A stretch of DNA of 59,625 nucleotides, taken from positions 1 to 59,625 of the forward strand of contig QKCD01000113.1 in the NCBI GenBank assembly GCA_003245815.1, in the 5' to 3' direction. This document shows positions 25,127-33,975 of this stretch, one piece after another (within the stretch, counting starts at the first letter, position 1; every line of letters starts with the position of its first letter). Source of the stretch: Sulfuricurvum sp. (GTDB lineage: Bacteria; Campylobacterota; Campylobacteria; Campylobacterales; Sulfurimonadaceae). The notes under the pieces were generated by a model. It was not told where the DNA came from, ran no database searches, and saw nothing but the letters and a program-made list of their open reading frames with translations. The translations under genes were made by a program, and so were the position numbers.

Positions 25127-25588
25127 ATGGTAGCACATCTTTGCCATCAAGGACGCCCCATCGAAAAGCTGATCATCGGTCGAAACGAATACGTCTCCCT
25201 CCCCGATCTGCACTTCTCCGACATCAACGCGAAGATCGATACCGGGGCCTTCTCCTGTGCCATCCACTGCGACGACATCCGCCTCGAGGGGAGCGAGCGG
25301 GTCCACTTCAGGCTGCTCGACGACTCCCACCCCGACTACCACGACAAGGACATCGTCATGCCGGTCCACGAGATCCGTCACGTCAAGAGCTCCAACGGTA
25401 CGGTCCAGGAGCGCATCTTCATCAAAACGACAATCGAACTCGGCGGCCGTGCCTACGAAGCGGAGCTCTCCCTGACCGACCGCGCCAACATGAAATTCCC
25501 GATGCTCATCGGCAGGAAGTTCCTCGAAGAGCGTTTCCTCGTCGACGTCGCCCTCACCTACCACTCCAACAACACCGACAAGGCCTGA
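25127..25588 (+). CDS. RimB-like retropepsin-type protease (PF05618)
   Basis: 153 aa. Matches the family once called ATP-dependent zinc protease (DUF785/PF05618), whose members have a retropepsin-like fold. The catalytic loop is I-D-T-G-A near residue 43, and FPMLIGRKFL near the end is the conserved flap/strand partner. In pseudomonads the homologue RimB works with RimK on ribosomal protein S6 glutamylation. It lies 3 nt before the RimK gene, supporting the same partnership. The start is uncertain: the ATG at 25127 lies inside a TACAAT box and has no ribosome site. Confidence 0.85.
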   Translation: MVAHLCHQGRPIEKLIIGRNEYVSLPDLHFSDINAKIDTGAFSCAIHCDDIRLEGSERVHFRLLDDSHPDYHDKDIVMPVHEIRHVKSSNGTVQERIFIKTTIELGGRAYEAELSLTDRANMKFPMLIGRKFLEERFLVDVALTYHSNNTDKA

Positions 25589-25591
25589 TCC

Positions 25592-26518
25592 ATGAAAGTC
25601 TACGTCCTCTCCCGCAACCCGACACTCTACTCCACGAAACGGCTGGTCGAAGCCGCCAAGGAGCGGGGTTGGGAAGTCCGCGTGATCGATTACCTCAAGT
25701 GCAGTATCGAGATCATGAAGAATGAACTGAAGATCAACTACAAGGGCGAATCCCTCGACGCCCCCGACGCGATCATCCCCCGCATCGGGGCGAGCCGCAC
25801 CTTCTACGGTACGGCGATGGTGCGCCACTTCGAGATGATGAACGTCTTCAGCGTCGCGGGGTCGCTGGCGATCAAACGCTCCCGGGACAAGCTGCGCAGC
25901 CTACAGATCCTCTCCAAAAACGGCGTCGATATGCCCAAGACCGTCTTCGCCTCCAACAAGTCCGACGCCAAGGACGTCATCAAGCTCAGCGGCGGCACGC
26001 CGCTGGTGCTGAAGATCCTCGAGGGCACCCAGGGGGTCGGCGTCGTTCTCGTCGAGACCCAGAAGGCCGCGAAGTCGGTACTTGATGCCTTCTACGGGAT
26101 GGACGTCAACCTGCTGGTGCAGGAGTTCATCGAGGAGGCGGGGGGCGCGGACATCCGCGCCATCGTCGTCGACGGCGAGGTCGTCGGCGCCATGAAGCGC
26201 CAGGGGGCCGAGGGAGATTTCCGCTCCAACCTCCACCAGGGCGGCAGCGCCACCCTCTACAAACTCTCCCGCAAGGAGAAGGCGACGGCCATCGCCGCGG
26301 CCAAAGCGATGGGCCTGGGGGTCTGCGGCGTCGACATGATCCCTTCCGAGCGGGGCCCTCTGGTGATGGAGGTCAACTCCTCCCCGGGCCTCGAGGGGAT
26401 CGAGAAGGCCACGGGCATCGACATCGCGGCCAGGATCATGGACTATATCGAACGCAACGTCAACCCCGCAGTGCCCAAGAAGCGGCGCCGCAGCCCGAAG
26501 GACAAAATCGGCGCATAA
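25592..26518 (+). CDS. rimK: RimK, alpha-L-glutamate ligase
   Basis: 308 aa. Classic RimK: N-terminal domain (about 1-95) then ATP-grasp (about 100-290) with [43 protein letters not shown] and the metal-binding [12 protein letters not shown]. RimK adds glutamates to the C-terminus of ribosomal protein S6, or makes poly-alpha-glutamate. It is coupled to the RimB-like gene (3-nt gap). Whether S6 of this organism has a glutamate-accepting tail cannot be seen here. Confidence 0.93.
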   Translation: MKVYVLSRNPTLYSTKRLVEAAKERGWEVRVIDYLKCSIEIMKNELKINYKGESLDAPDAIIPRIGASRTFYGTAMVRHFEMMNVFSVAGSLAIKRSRDKLRSLQILSKNGVDMPKTVFASNKSDAKDVIKLSGGTPLVLKILEGTQGVGVVLVETQKAAKSVLDAFYGMDVNLLVQEFIEEAGGADIRAIVVDGEVVGAMKRQGAEGDFRSNLHQGGSATLYKLSRKEKATAIAAAKAMGLGVCGVDMIPSERGPLVMEVNSSPGLEGIEKATGIDIAARIMDYIERNVNPAVPKKRRRSPKDKIGA

Positions 26519-26534
26519 GCGCCCCCCTGTTACG

Positions 26535-27326
26535 CTACTTTTCCACCTTACGGCGCCAGAAATAGACAATCCCCGACGTCAAAGCCATCAACGAAACCAT
26601 CAGCAGGACCGCGTAGATGGTCCCCCCGCTTCCCTCGGAAAAGGGGAGTCCCCCCGTGTTCATCCCGAAGAAGCCAACGACGAGGTTGAGGGGGAGGAAT
26701 ACGGCGGAGATGATCGTCAGCAGGTAGATCATCCGGTTCATCTTCTCACTCGTACGGACGTTGTAGAAGTTGTAAAGATAATCGAGCTTGGAGAGCTGCA
26801 GCGTCGCGTTGCGCATGATCCGTTCCATGTGCTCAAAGATGTCGGCGTAGTGGTTGACGGGGAAACTCTCGAGCTCTTCGTAGGCTTCGATCACCCCCTT
26901 GATCGCCTCGGAGCTGCGCATCAGTACCCGCTCGATCCGCAAGATGTCGCGCTTGTACTCCAGCCAGCGGGTCATAAACCCCTCGCTTGCCCGGTCCCCG
27001 TAGAGGGTGTCTTCCATGTCGGCAATCCGTTCCTGGTACCGCATAAAGCCCTTCATCAGGCGGTCGGTCATCGCGTCAACCATCCGGTGCGGTCCCTCGA
27101 AGCGGTCGTCGAACATCTCGAAGCGACTTCGCTCCCGATCATAGAAGTAGGCCGTTTCATGAGTCAGCACGAAACCTACCGAGCGTACTTCCAGCACCCG
27201 TCCGATCTCCGGTAACCGGACGATCAGCATGTCGTACCCGGGGTTCCGGTCAAAGATCGCGGGATGGCTTTCGTTGCGCAGGTCCTCCATGTGGAGCACG
27301 TCTATCAGTTCTTCCGGCGATTGCAT
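26535..27326 (-). CDS. CorA family divalent-cation transporter
   Basis: 263 aa, shorter than typical CorA (about 315) because the N-terminal alpha/beta domain is compact. A long helix region (about 70-200) leads into TM1 with the selectivity motif G-M-N (FFGMNTGGLP, about residue 222) and TM2 (VLLMVSLMALTSGIVYFW), ending in a basic tail. It is a Mg2+ (or Co2+/Zn2+) channel as a homopentamer. Start 27326 is selected by AAGGGAG upstream; the frame stays open to 27740 but the extra sequence is the antisense of MarC. Convergent with rimK, 16 bp apart. Confidence 0.9.
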   Translation of the reverse strand: MQSPEELIDVLHMEDLRNESHPAIFDRNPGYDMLIVRLPEIGRVLEVRSVGFVLTHETAYFYDRERSRFEMFDDRFEGPHRMVDAMTDRLMKGFMRYQERIADMEDTLYGDRASEGFMTRWLEYKRDILRIERVLMRSSEAIKGVIEAYEELESFPVNHYADIFEHMERIMRNATLQLSKLDYLYNFYNVRTSEKMNRMIYLLTIISAVFLPLNLVVGFFGMNTGGLPFSEGSGGTIYAVLLMVSLMALTSGIVYFWRRKVEK

Positions 27327-27444
27327 GGCCTGCTCCCTTGCGTCGCGGCGGTACGTTGCATGCCAAAATCCGGCACTGACCCCGCTCCCATTTTGATGTC
27401 TTTCGGTCCCTATTGTAGCGCAATACGCCTCATGACGTACCCTG

Positions 27445-28068
27445 CTAGAAGTAGGCCCGGACCCCTTCGAGGATGAATTTGACGGCGATTGAGGCGAGGA
27501 TGAGTCCCATGATCCGTACGGCGATGTTGATGCCGGTATGGCCGATGCGTTCCCCCAACCTCCGCGAGAGCAGCAGAATCGGCCAAAGCGTCGCCGCGAC
27601 AACAAGGATGATGCCCAGCAGCACCCCTTTCGAAGCGAGCGTCGGCATCGAAGCCGAAAAAACGATGACCGTGCTGATGGTGCCGGGGCCGGCCAGCAAC
27701 GGCATTGCGAGGGGAACGACCGAGACGTCCTCCTTCTCAATCGCCTCTTCCCGTTCCATGGAAGTCGTTTTGATAAGGGGGCCCTTGGCCTGGAGCATAT
27801 TGAGCGCGATCAACAGCAGCAGTATCCCCCCCGCCGTCTGGAAAGCGTGGATGTCGATCCCGAAAAAAGCGAGGATGCGGTTACCCGCCAGCGCAGCGAT
27901 CAGCAAGATCAGCGCCACCGCAATTACGGTGCGGCGGACGATCTTCCGCCGCTCCTCCTCGCTGTTGGTGTCGGTCAGCAGCAAAAACACCGGGATCGCG
28001 CCCAGCGGGTCCAGGATCGTGAAAATCGCCACGGCGATCTGCAGATAAAAGGTGAGTTCCGCATCCAT
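27445..28068 (-). CDS. MarC family integral membrane protein
   Basis: 207 aa, six TM helices. The family motif DPLGAIPVFLLLT lies in the first helix pair and the matching half-repeat MPLLAGPGTISTVIVF in the second. UPF0056/MarC proteins are of unknown transport function; the old link to multiple antibiotic resistance has not held up. AAGGAGAG precedes the ATG. Confidence 0.92.
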   Translation of the reverse strand: MDAELTFYLQIAVAIFTILDPLGAIPVFLLLTDTNSEEERRKIVRRTVIAVALILLIAALAGNRILAFFGIDIHAFQTAGGILLLLIALNMLQAKGPLIKTTSMEREEAIEKEDVSVVPLAMPLLAGPGTISTVIVFSASMPTLASKGVLLGIILVVAATLWPILLLSRRLGERIGHTGINIAVRIMGLILASIAVKFILEGVRAYF

Positions 28069-28106
28069 CTGCTCTCTCCTTATTCCGGTTCAAAAAAGCG
28101 TCCCCC

Positions 28107-29504
28107 CTAAAAAGTGACGCTCTCTCCCTCTTTCATAATATGCGTTTCCAGCCCAAGCCGCTCGCGGACCATTCCCGCGAAGCAGGCCATCTTCTCCGCT
28201 TCGCCGTGGATGAGGTAGACCCCTTCGAGTCCCCGTATCGCGCCGATCCAGCCGATGAGGTCCTGCTGGTCCGCGTGGGCAGAGAAGCCGTTGATCGTAT
28301 GGATCGCCGCGCGGACGATAATTCCCTCGCCGTAGATGCCGACATACTCCGTCCCGTCGACGAGCGCGCGCCCGAGAGTCCCTTCCGCCTGGTATCCGAC
28401 GAAGATCACCGCGTTGTGGGGGTCCCAGAGGCGGTGCTTGAGGTGGTGCATGATGCGACCGCCGCTGCACATCCCGCTGCCGGCAATAATGACGGCGCGC
28501 TCCTCGATGCGGTTAATCGCGCGGGAGTGTTCCCGGTCCGGGGTCGCCTCGAGCCACGGGAAGGCGAAGGGATCCTGGCCTCCCAGGGCCTGCAGCTCCA
28601 CTTCGGCGCTGAGGTGGATCGGGTACTTGTTGTAGAGCTCCGTCGCCCGGATCGCCAGGGGGCTGTCAAGGAAGACCCGGCACTTTGGCAGCTCCTGTTC
28701 TTCGTACATCTCGTGCAGCAGCCAGAGGATCTCCTGGGTCCGTTCCAGGGCGAAGGAGGGGATAAGGACGTTACCGTCGCGCTCGAGGGTCTCGATGACG
28801 ACGCGCTTGAACTCCGCCACGCTCTCGGGCAGCGGTTTGTGGTTGCGGTCGCCGTAGGTCGACTCGATGAAGAGCGCGTCCGCCTCGGCGACCCTGTCGG
28901 CGGCGTCGATGATAAGCCGATGGGGGCTGCCCAGGTCCCCCGAAAAGACGATCCGCCGCGACCGCCCCCGCTCCTCGCACTCCAGAGTGACGAAAGCGCT
29001 GCCCATGATATGCCCCGCGTTGCCCAGCGTCACGCTGACGCGGTGGCGCAATGTGTAGGTCTCGCCGTACTCCAGAGTGTGCCAGGGAGAGTCGAAGAGG
29101 CGTTCGACATGCTCCTCGGCGTAGAGCGGCTCGGCGACCTGCGCCTCCTCGCCACGGCGGCGCGCCTTCGTCTGCAGGGTCCGGTACTCCTCCTCCAGGA
29201 TCCGCGCGCTGTCGAGCAGCATCACCTTCGCGATGTCCCGTGTCGGCTCGGTGCTGACGATCTCCCCCCGGAAGCCCTCTTTCACCAGTTTCGCAACGCG
29301 GCCGATGTGGTCGATATGGGCATGGGTAAGGATCAGGTAGTCGACCGTGGCAGGGTCGAATCCGAAGGGGCGGTAGTTCTTCAGCCCCGTCTCCTCCCCC
29401 TGGAACATGCCGCAGTCGATAAGGATCCGCAGCGTGCCGACCTCGAGGAGGTGGCACGACCCCGTGACCGTCTCCGCCGCACCGAAGGAGGTTACGCGTA
29501 CCAT
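28107..29504 (-). CDS. beta-CASP metallo-beta-lactamase RNase-like protein
   Basis: 465 aa. Metallo-beta-lactamase domain with T-H-A-H-I-D-H-I-G and a split C-terminal half (HGEAEKM), enclosing a beta-CASP domain and a C-terminal RNA-specificity segment (VGYQAEGTLGR, GFSAHADQ). This is the CPSF73-like/RNase J-like group; the closest class is the YSH1-type bacterial MBL-fold exonuclease, so an RNase role is likely but not proven. ATG 29504 follows AGGGAG; the MscS stop is 10 nt upstream, so it is the third gene of a glsA-mscS-MBL operon. Confidence 0.9.
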   Translation of the reverse strand: MVRVTSFGAAETVTGSCHLLEVGTLRILIDCGMFQGEETGLKNYRPFGFDPATVDYLILTHAHIDHIGRVAKLVKEGFRGEIVSTEPTRDIAKVMLLDSARILEEEYRTLQTKARRRGEEAQVAEPLYAEEHVERLFDSPWHTLEYGETYTLRHRVSVTLGNAGHIMGSAFVTLECEERGRSRRIVFSGDLGSPHRLIIDAADRVAEADALFIESTYGDRNHKPLPESVAEFKRVVIETLERDGNVLIPSFALERTQEILWLLHEMYEEQELPKCRVFLDSPLAIRATELYNKYPIHLSAEVELQALGGQDPFAFPWLEATPDREHSRAINRIEERAVIIAGSGMCSGGRIMHHLKHRLWDPHNAVIFVGYQAEGTLGRALVDGTEYVGIYGEGIIVRAAIHTINGFSAHADQQDLIGWIGAIRGLEGVYLIHGEAEKMACFAGMVRERLGLETHIMKEGESVTF

Positions 29505-29514
29505 CGCGCGCTCC

Positions 29515-31344
29515 CTACTGCTCCCCTTCCCGCGGCAGCTCCTTGACGTAGAGGTCGAGCTGCGGGAAGGGGATCGCGATGCCGTTCGCGTTGAGCGTAT
29601 TGTAGACGAGGATGAGGAAGTCGGATTTGATGGCACTGGGACGCACCTTGTTGTCCCACTCCACCCAGACCAGCAGCTCGAAATCGACGCTGCTGCTCCC
29701 CATGCCGACCATCCACACCTGCGGGGCCTTCTCCTCGTCGTGGCGGATGTAGTTCAGCCCGCTCTGTTCCAGCGCCTCCAGGATGACTTTTTTCACCAGC
29801 TCGGCATCGGTCCCGTAGGCGACGCCGAAGGGGATGTGCAGGCGCCGGATACGATCTTCGAGGGTCCAGTTGATAACGTTGTTCTGGATGAACGAGGAGT
29901 TGGGGACGACAATGTCGATATTGTCGAAGGTGCGCACCGTTGTCGAGCGGATCCGCATATCCGTCACCCGCCCGCGCAGGATGTCGCTGATCTCGATCGT
30001 GTCCCCGATTCGGATGGTGCGCTCGAACATCAGGATGATCCCCGCGATGAGGTTCGAAACGACAGTCTGCAGCCCGAAACCGATACCGATGGAGAGGGCG
30101 CCGGCGATCAGCGAGATGGAGGTCATGTCGATGCCGATGCTGCTGAGTGCGATCATCAGTGCGACGATGACAATCAGATAGTAGCCGATGTTGGAGGCGA
30201 GCCGGATGGACATCTGGCTCATGTCGGGCCACCGTACCGCCATGCGGGAGACCCAGCGCTTGTAGAAGCGCCCCAGGGCAAAACCGAGGATGATCAGGAT
30301 CAGCGCCTTGAGCAGGCTCAGCAGGCTTACCGGGTGTTCGTTGAAGACGAAGAGCGGCGAAACGAGGTACTCCTTGACGTTCCCGAGGAGTTCCGACCAT
30401 TGCTGGGCCGTGGCACCGACCAGCAGCCCTGTCGTGCCGAAGGCCTTTTTCGCCAGCTCCCGCAGCACCGCCTGCTGCTCGCCATAGAGGGAACGCATCT
30501 CCCCCGGCAGCTCTGCCACCGCCGACTCAAATGTCCCGAGCTCTCCGAAGAAGGCCTTGTTCTGCTGCCGGTGCAGCAGGCAGAGTGCCTGCTGCGCTTC
30601 CACCGCCAGCTGGCCGGCAAGCGCCTTGCGATAGCTTCCCTCCGCCTCTTCAAGCTTTTTCGAAAGCTGCTCTTTGCGGGGGTTCTCCTCGATCTCCGCC
30701 CGCTCGAGGTCGATCTGCAGCGCGACCCGGCGCTGCTGCGACTTGTCGATCGCCTCCTGGCCGCGGGCGAGTTTTGCCTTGAAATCCTCCCCCTTGTTGC
30801 ACTCCATCAGCGCCAGTGCGCCGCTCAGGGCACCGGTCACCTCCGCTTCGTGCTCGGCCAGCAGCGCCTTTTTCGTCTCGACGTTTTTCTGCTGCAGCTT
30901 GTAGTAGGCGAACTGCAGCTGCAGCGAAAGCAGACGGGGCTTCTCCTCTTCCGTGATCCGGTCGATCGCCTGCTTCAGGAAGCTCAGTTTCGACTGCACC
31001 TCCTTCAGGATCTTGCGCTGCGCCTCCTGCTTGATCCGCAGTGTGGCCGCAGCGCTGACGCCATCGTAGTAGCTCTCAAGCGATACCGGACCGCCGGTGA
31101 AAGCCTTCAGGTCATAGCGTTCGATGGTGACCGTCTGGGCGGCGGCGCTGCGAACCCGTTCGAGGAAACGCTTCTCTTCCTGGAGGATCTCGGCGGGACG
31201 CTGGCCGTTTTTCGCCGCTTCATCGATCTGCTGGGCAATCTCCTGGTAATGCGCCTCTTTCTGATCCCCCTCGTAAAGGGCCGTGTCGACGGAAGCCCCA
31301 AAGACGAGACCCGCCGCAAGCAGCAAAAACATCAACCGTTTCAT
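29515..31344 (-). CDS. large MscS family mechanosensitive channel
   Basis: 609 aa. N-terminal signal sequence (MKRLMFLLLAAGLVFGAS), then about 300 residues of periplasmic helical/coiled-coil region, then TM helices (about 335-450) and the MscS core with the pore-lining helix SIGIGFGLQTVVSNLIAG and the beta domain IRIGDTIEISDILRGRV. MscK-like architecture without the full eleven TM helices. It releases solutes upon hypo-osmotic shock. It lies between glutaminase (12-nt gap) and the beta-CASP gene (10-nt gap), one operon. Confidence 0.92.
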   Translation of the reverse strand: MKRLMFLLLAAGLVFGASVDTALYEGDQKEAHYQEIAQQIDEAAKNGQRPAEILQEEKRFLERVRSAAAQTVTIERYDLKAFTGGPVSLESYYDGVSAAATLRIKQEAQRKILKEVQSKLSFLKQAIDRITEEEKPRLLSLQLQFAYYKLQQKNVETKKALLAEHEAEVTGALSGALALMECNKGEDFKAKLARGQEAIDKSQQRRVALQIDLERAEIEENPRKEQLSKKLEEAEGSYRKALAGQLAVEAQQALCLLHRQQNKAFFGELGTFESAVAELPGEMRSLYGEQQAVLRELAKKAFGTTGLLVGATAQQWSELLGNVKEYLVSPLFVFNEHPVSLLSLLKALILIILGFALGRFYKRWVSRMAVRWPDMSQMSIRLASNIGYYLIVIVALMIALSSIGIDMTSISLIAGALSIGIGFGLQTVVSNLIAGIILMFERTIRIGDTIEISDILRGRVTDMRIRSTTVRTFDNIDIVVPNSSFIQNNVINWTLEDRIRRLHIPFGVAYGTDAELVKKVILEALEQSGLNYIRHDEEKAPQVWMVGMGSSSVDFELLVWVEWDNKVRPSAIKSDFLILVYNTLNANGIAIPFPQLDLYVKELPREGEQ

Positions 31345-31356
31345 ACCTGTTCCTCC

Positions 31357-32280
31357 TTAAAAGATCGATAATCCCGTTTTCGACGTGAAGCGTTCAAGAG
31401 CCAGGGTGCCGACAAGGGAATTCCCCTGTGCATTGAGCCCCGGTGACCAGACCGCGATCCCCATCACTTTCGGGACCACGGCCACGATACCGCCCCCGAC
31501 ACCGCTCTTTCCGGGGAGTCCCACATGGAAGGCGAAATCCCCCGAAGCGTCGTAGTGGCCGCATGTGAGCATAACGGCATTGATCCGTTTCGCCTGCGAC
31601 GGGGTGATATACTCCCTCCCGTTGATCGGGTCGACACCATGGTTGGCCAGGTAGAGCATGGAGCGCGACAGCATCGCCGTGCTCATCTCGATCGCACAGT
31701 GGTTAAAATAGTTTTGCACGACTTCAAGCACGTCATTGTCGATATTGCCGAAACTCTTCATCAGGTTCGCCAGCGCCCGGTTGCGGAAGCCGTGTTCCAT
31801 CTCTGATGCAGCGACGGTGCGGCTGTAATCTACGCTCATATCGTCGGCAATTGCCCGGATAAACTCCAGGAGTGCATTCAGCATCCGGTCGTGATCGCCG
31901 TAATGGCTCAGCAGGACATCGGTGATGACGATCGCGCCGGCATTGATAAAAGGATTGCGCGGGATCCCCTGCTCATATTCAAGCTGTACGAGGGAGTTGA
32001 AAGGGTTCCCTGAAGGCTCGCGGCCGACACGCCGATAGAGGTCCCGGCCGGTAAATTTCAGTGCCAGCGTAAAGGTGAAGAGTTTGGAGATGCTCTGGAT
32101 GGAGAAGCGTTTATCGGCATCTCCGACACTGTAATGCGTCCCGTCGAAAAGCGTCAATGACATCCCGAACTGTCTCGGGTCGACCGATGCCAGGGCGGGA
32201 ATGTAATCGGCGACCCTCCCCGATTCCAGAAAGGGTACGATCTCATCTGCAATCTCGTGGAGAATCGCCTGGTAATCCAT
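31357..32280 (-). CDS. glsA: glutaminase A
   Basis: 307 aa, serine-dependent beta-lactamase-like glutaminase: active-site S-x-x-K in FSIQSISKLF (about residue 70), then EPSGNPFNS, NPFINAGAI, SRTVAASEM and GKSGVGGGI. It hydrolyses glutamine to glutamate and ammonia in the cytosol. GGGAGG precedes the ATG and TATAGT lies further upstream. First gene of the operon with MscS and the beta-CASP protein. A pairing with an osmotic channel fits glutamate as an osmolyte counter-ion (inference). Confidence 0.94.
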   Translation of the reverse strand: MDYQAILHEIADEIVPFLESGRVADYIPALASVDPRQFGMSLTLFDGTHYSVGDADKRFSIQSISKLFTFTLALKFTGRDLYRRVGREPSGNPFNSLVQLEYEQGIPRNPFINAGAIVITDVLLSHYGDHDRMLNALLEFIRAIADDMSVDYSRTVAASEMEHGFRNRALANLMKSFGNIDNDVLEVVQNYFNHCAIEMSTAMLSRSMLYLANHGVDPINGREYITPSQAKRINAVMLTCGHYDASGDFAFHVGLPGKSGVGGGIVAVVPKVMGIAVWSPGLNAQGNSLVGTLALERFTSKTGLSIF

Positions 32281-32518
32281 TGCCTACTACCTCCCGGGAG
32301 ATATCCCCATACTATAACGTAAAAATTTCGCATTCAGACACAGCTCAGTCGGCGATCGGAACACAGAACATCTGGGAAAGGCGGGTCATGGGGAGTATGC
32401 CGCATCCATCATGGCGCGGACCGGGACGAAACGCCCCTGCATCGCCGGTCCCTGCGAACCGGCGTGAAGTGCAGCTCAAAGCCGCGGAATGGTAGTTAAT
32501 CGGATAGAACCGGGGATA

Positions 32519-32734
32519 TTACTCGTTTTCCTGCGCGAGGGAGAGGCACTTTTCGTAGGCCTTCTCACATGCCTCGTAACACTCTTCGGAACCGTTTTCA
32601 GCCTGTTCGCATTTCTCCAGGCAAGCATCGTAAGTCTGGTCGCATTTGTCTGCGGCGGTAATCTCTTCGGCAGCCAGCGGGCTCAGGATCACTGCTGCCA
32701 GCAGCAGGGGTTTGAAAAGGGAGATCAAACTCAT
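32519..32734 (-). CDS. small exported Cys-rich helical-hairpin protein
   Basis: 71 aa. Signal peptide about residues 1-22 (LLLAAVILSPLAA, cut near AAEE). The mature part has six Cys at 31, 38, 42, 52, 56 and 63, arranged C-x6-C-x3-C-x9-C-x3-C-x6-C, a mirror-symmetric pattern that suits two antiparallel helices tied by disulfides. Highly charged otherwise. Function unknown; a periplasmic redox, metal-binding or chaperone role is possible. An AT-rich region with a perfect palindrome (32795-32812) lies upstream. Confidence 0.8.
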   Translation of the reverse strand: MSLISLFKPLLLAAVILSPLAAEEITAADKCDQTYDACLEKCEQAENGSEECYEACEKAYEKCLSLAQENE

Positions 32735-33070
32735 CTAAGACAATTCTCCATGCGTCGTTAATATTGCAATAAGATTGTTTTGTTAGGATGCAGCTTACAG
32801 TTTTTACTGTAACCTTCCTGACAAGACGACATTCGCGTGTGGTCAATCGGGCGTACATCGATGCGAACCGCCAAGCAGCATCGGTGTACAAAATGCCGAA
32901 ACATTTTCTATCCGCACAGAAATTATACTCCCAAAAAATTCGTTTGCAGCTAAAAGATTCCTTAAGGCTAAATTCGCCGGAAACCCCCTAAAAACAGGGC
33001 TTTCCGGGGGATTCCGACAGGGGTGAAGCGACCGGGGGAGTCACTGTTTCACCGCTCCCAGGAAGTGCCC
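32735..33070. other. AT-rich intergenic region with palindrome, promoter and leader hairpin
   Basis: 336 bp. TTACAGT-TTTT-ACTGTAA at 32795-32812; TATACT near 32925-32930 as a -10 for the oxygenase gene; CCGGAAA (32977-32983) pairing with TTTCCGG (33001-33007) around a C5...G3 loop, in the predicted 5' leader. The part before 32950 is distinctly richer in A/T than the surrounding coding DNA. No convincing ORF. Confidence 0.5.
32795..32812. promoter_or_regulatory. 18-bp perfect palindrome, operator-like
   Basis: TTACAGT (32795-32801), TTTT, ACTGTAA (32806-32812). It is 61 bp upstream of the small Cys-rich gene (minus) and about 258 bp before the oxygenase gene (plus), a position suited to a dimeric regulator. 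No terminator-type T-run. Confidence 0.5.
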
Positions 33071-33790
33071 ATGACCCAGATCAGCAACCACGTTTTCTGC
33101 GACGACCATATCGCCGCCATGAAGCTTGACAACCGGCTTATGCCCAATCCCTATTACGACTATCCCTATCTTCTCATCGAAGGGTTCATTCCGCCGGAAC
33201 TCTGCGACCGAATCGTCGCCTACACCCGTGCCGCTTCCGACGCGGAGCAGGCAATGGTCAAAAGCACCCTCCACGGCGTCGTGGATCCCGACGTCGACGA
33301 GCAGATCCGCAAGACGGCCATCCACAAGCTGCCCGATGCACTGCTGGAGGAGTACCGGCGCGCCTTCCTGCGTAACCAGCAGCGGATCGAGGAGTTCTTC
33401 CACATCGCCCTGACCACCGCTACCGAAGTTCAGGCCTTGGAGTACACCGAAGGCGCGTTCTACATCAAGCATGCCGACGACTCCAACGAACTCCTCGACG
33501 CGGAGGGGGAGACGGCCGGTTTCGTACAGGTCGCGCCGCAGCGCAAGATTACGACCGTCCTCTTCGCCACCTCCCACGTCCCGGCGGGGGGCGACGCAAC
33601 CCACTTCAGCGGCGGGGAGCTCTGCTTCAACTACCTCTGTGACGCCGACGGCACGCCGATCGTCTTCCGGCCCCAGGCGGGGGATATGGTCGTCTTTCCG
33701 AGCAACCCCCTCTTCAGCCACGAAGTCCTGCCCGTGACAGCGGGCTACCGGCTCACCCTCGTGCAGTGGCACAACGGCATCACCGCCTGA
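33071..33790 (+). CDS. 2OG-Fe(II) oxygenase family protein
   Basis: 239 aa. Double-stranded beta-helix dioxygenase: iron-binding H-A-D (in IKHADDSNELL), a distal His in FSHEVLPV and the 2-oxoglutarate Arg in GYRLTLVQW. The N-terminal IEGFIPPELCDRIV resembles prolyl-4-hydroxylase-like P4Hc proteins. It couples 2-oxoglutarate decarboxylation to hydroxylation of an unknown substrate. Start 33071 follows AGGAAG; the in-frame GTG at 33023 has no properly spaced site. A hairpin lies in its leader. Confidence 0.87.
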   Translation: MTQISNHVFCDDHIAAMKLDNRLMPNPYYDYPYLLIEGFIPPELCDRIVAYTRAASDAEQAMVKSTLHGVVDPDVDEQIRKTAIHKLPDALLEEYRRAFLRNQQRIEEFFHIALTTATEVQALEYTEGAFYIKHADDSNELLDAEGETAGFVQVAPQRKITTVLFATSHVPAGGDATHFSGGELCFNYLCDADGTPIVFRPQAGDMVVFPSNPLFSHEVLPVTAGYRLTLVQWHNGITA

Positions 33791-33832
33791 TGCCGCCGCG
33801 ATATTACGACTGCAATTTTAAAAAAATCGGTA

Positions 33833-33838
33833 TATAAT
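33833..33838 (+). promoter_or_regulatory. -10 element upstream of the structured RNA candidate
   Basis: TATAAT in an A/T-rich context. Transcription from about 33845 would read through the candidate RNA and on towards the 82-aa gene. Confidence 0.5.
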
Positions 33839-33975
33839 TTCTTACTCAGATAGACGGCCCGATTTCTGCAAGAAACGCCTGTGAGTTCATTACGGAATGC
33901 CGCTCGGTGTTCCCCGGTTTTTTTCGGCTGTGTTTGATACCTGCGATCAAACGTTTCCTGACCCCAGGATCATAG

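Noticed and set aside
32392-32495. Possible 34-codon ORF in the glsA/Cys-rich intergenic region (plus strand)
   Set aside because: Arg/Pro/Ala-rich without hydrophobic or domain character and only a weak AAAGG upstream; the 238-bp gap otherwise shows only a GCCGGT/ACCGGC hairpin.
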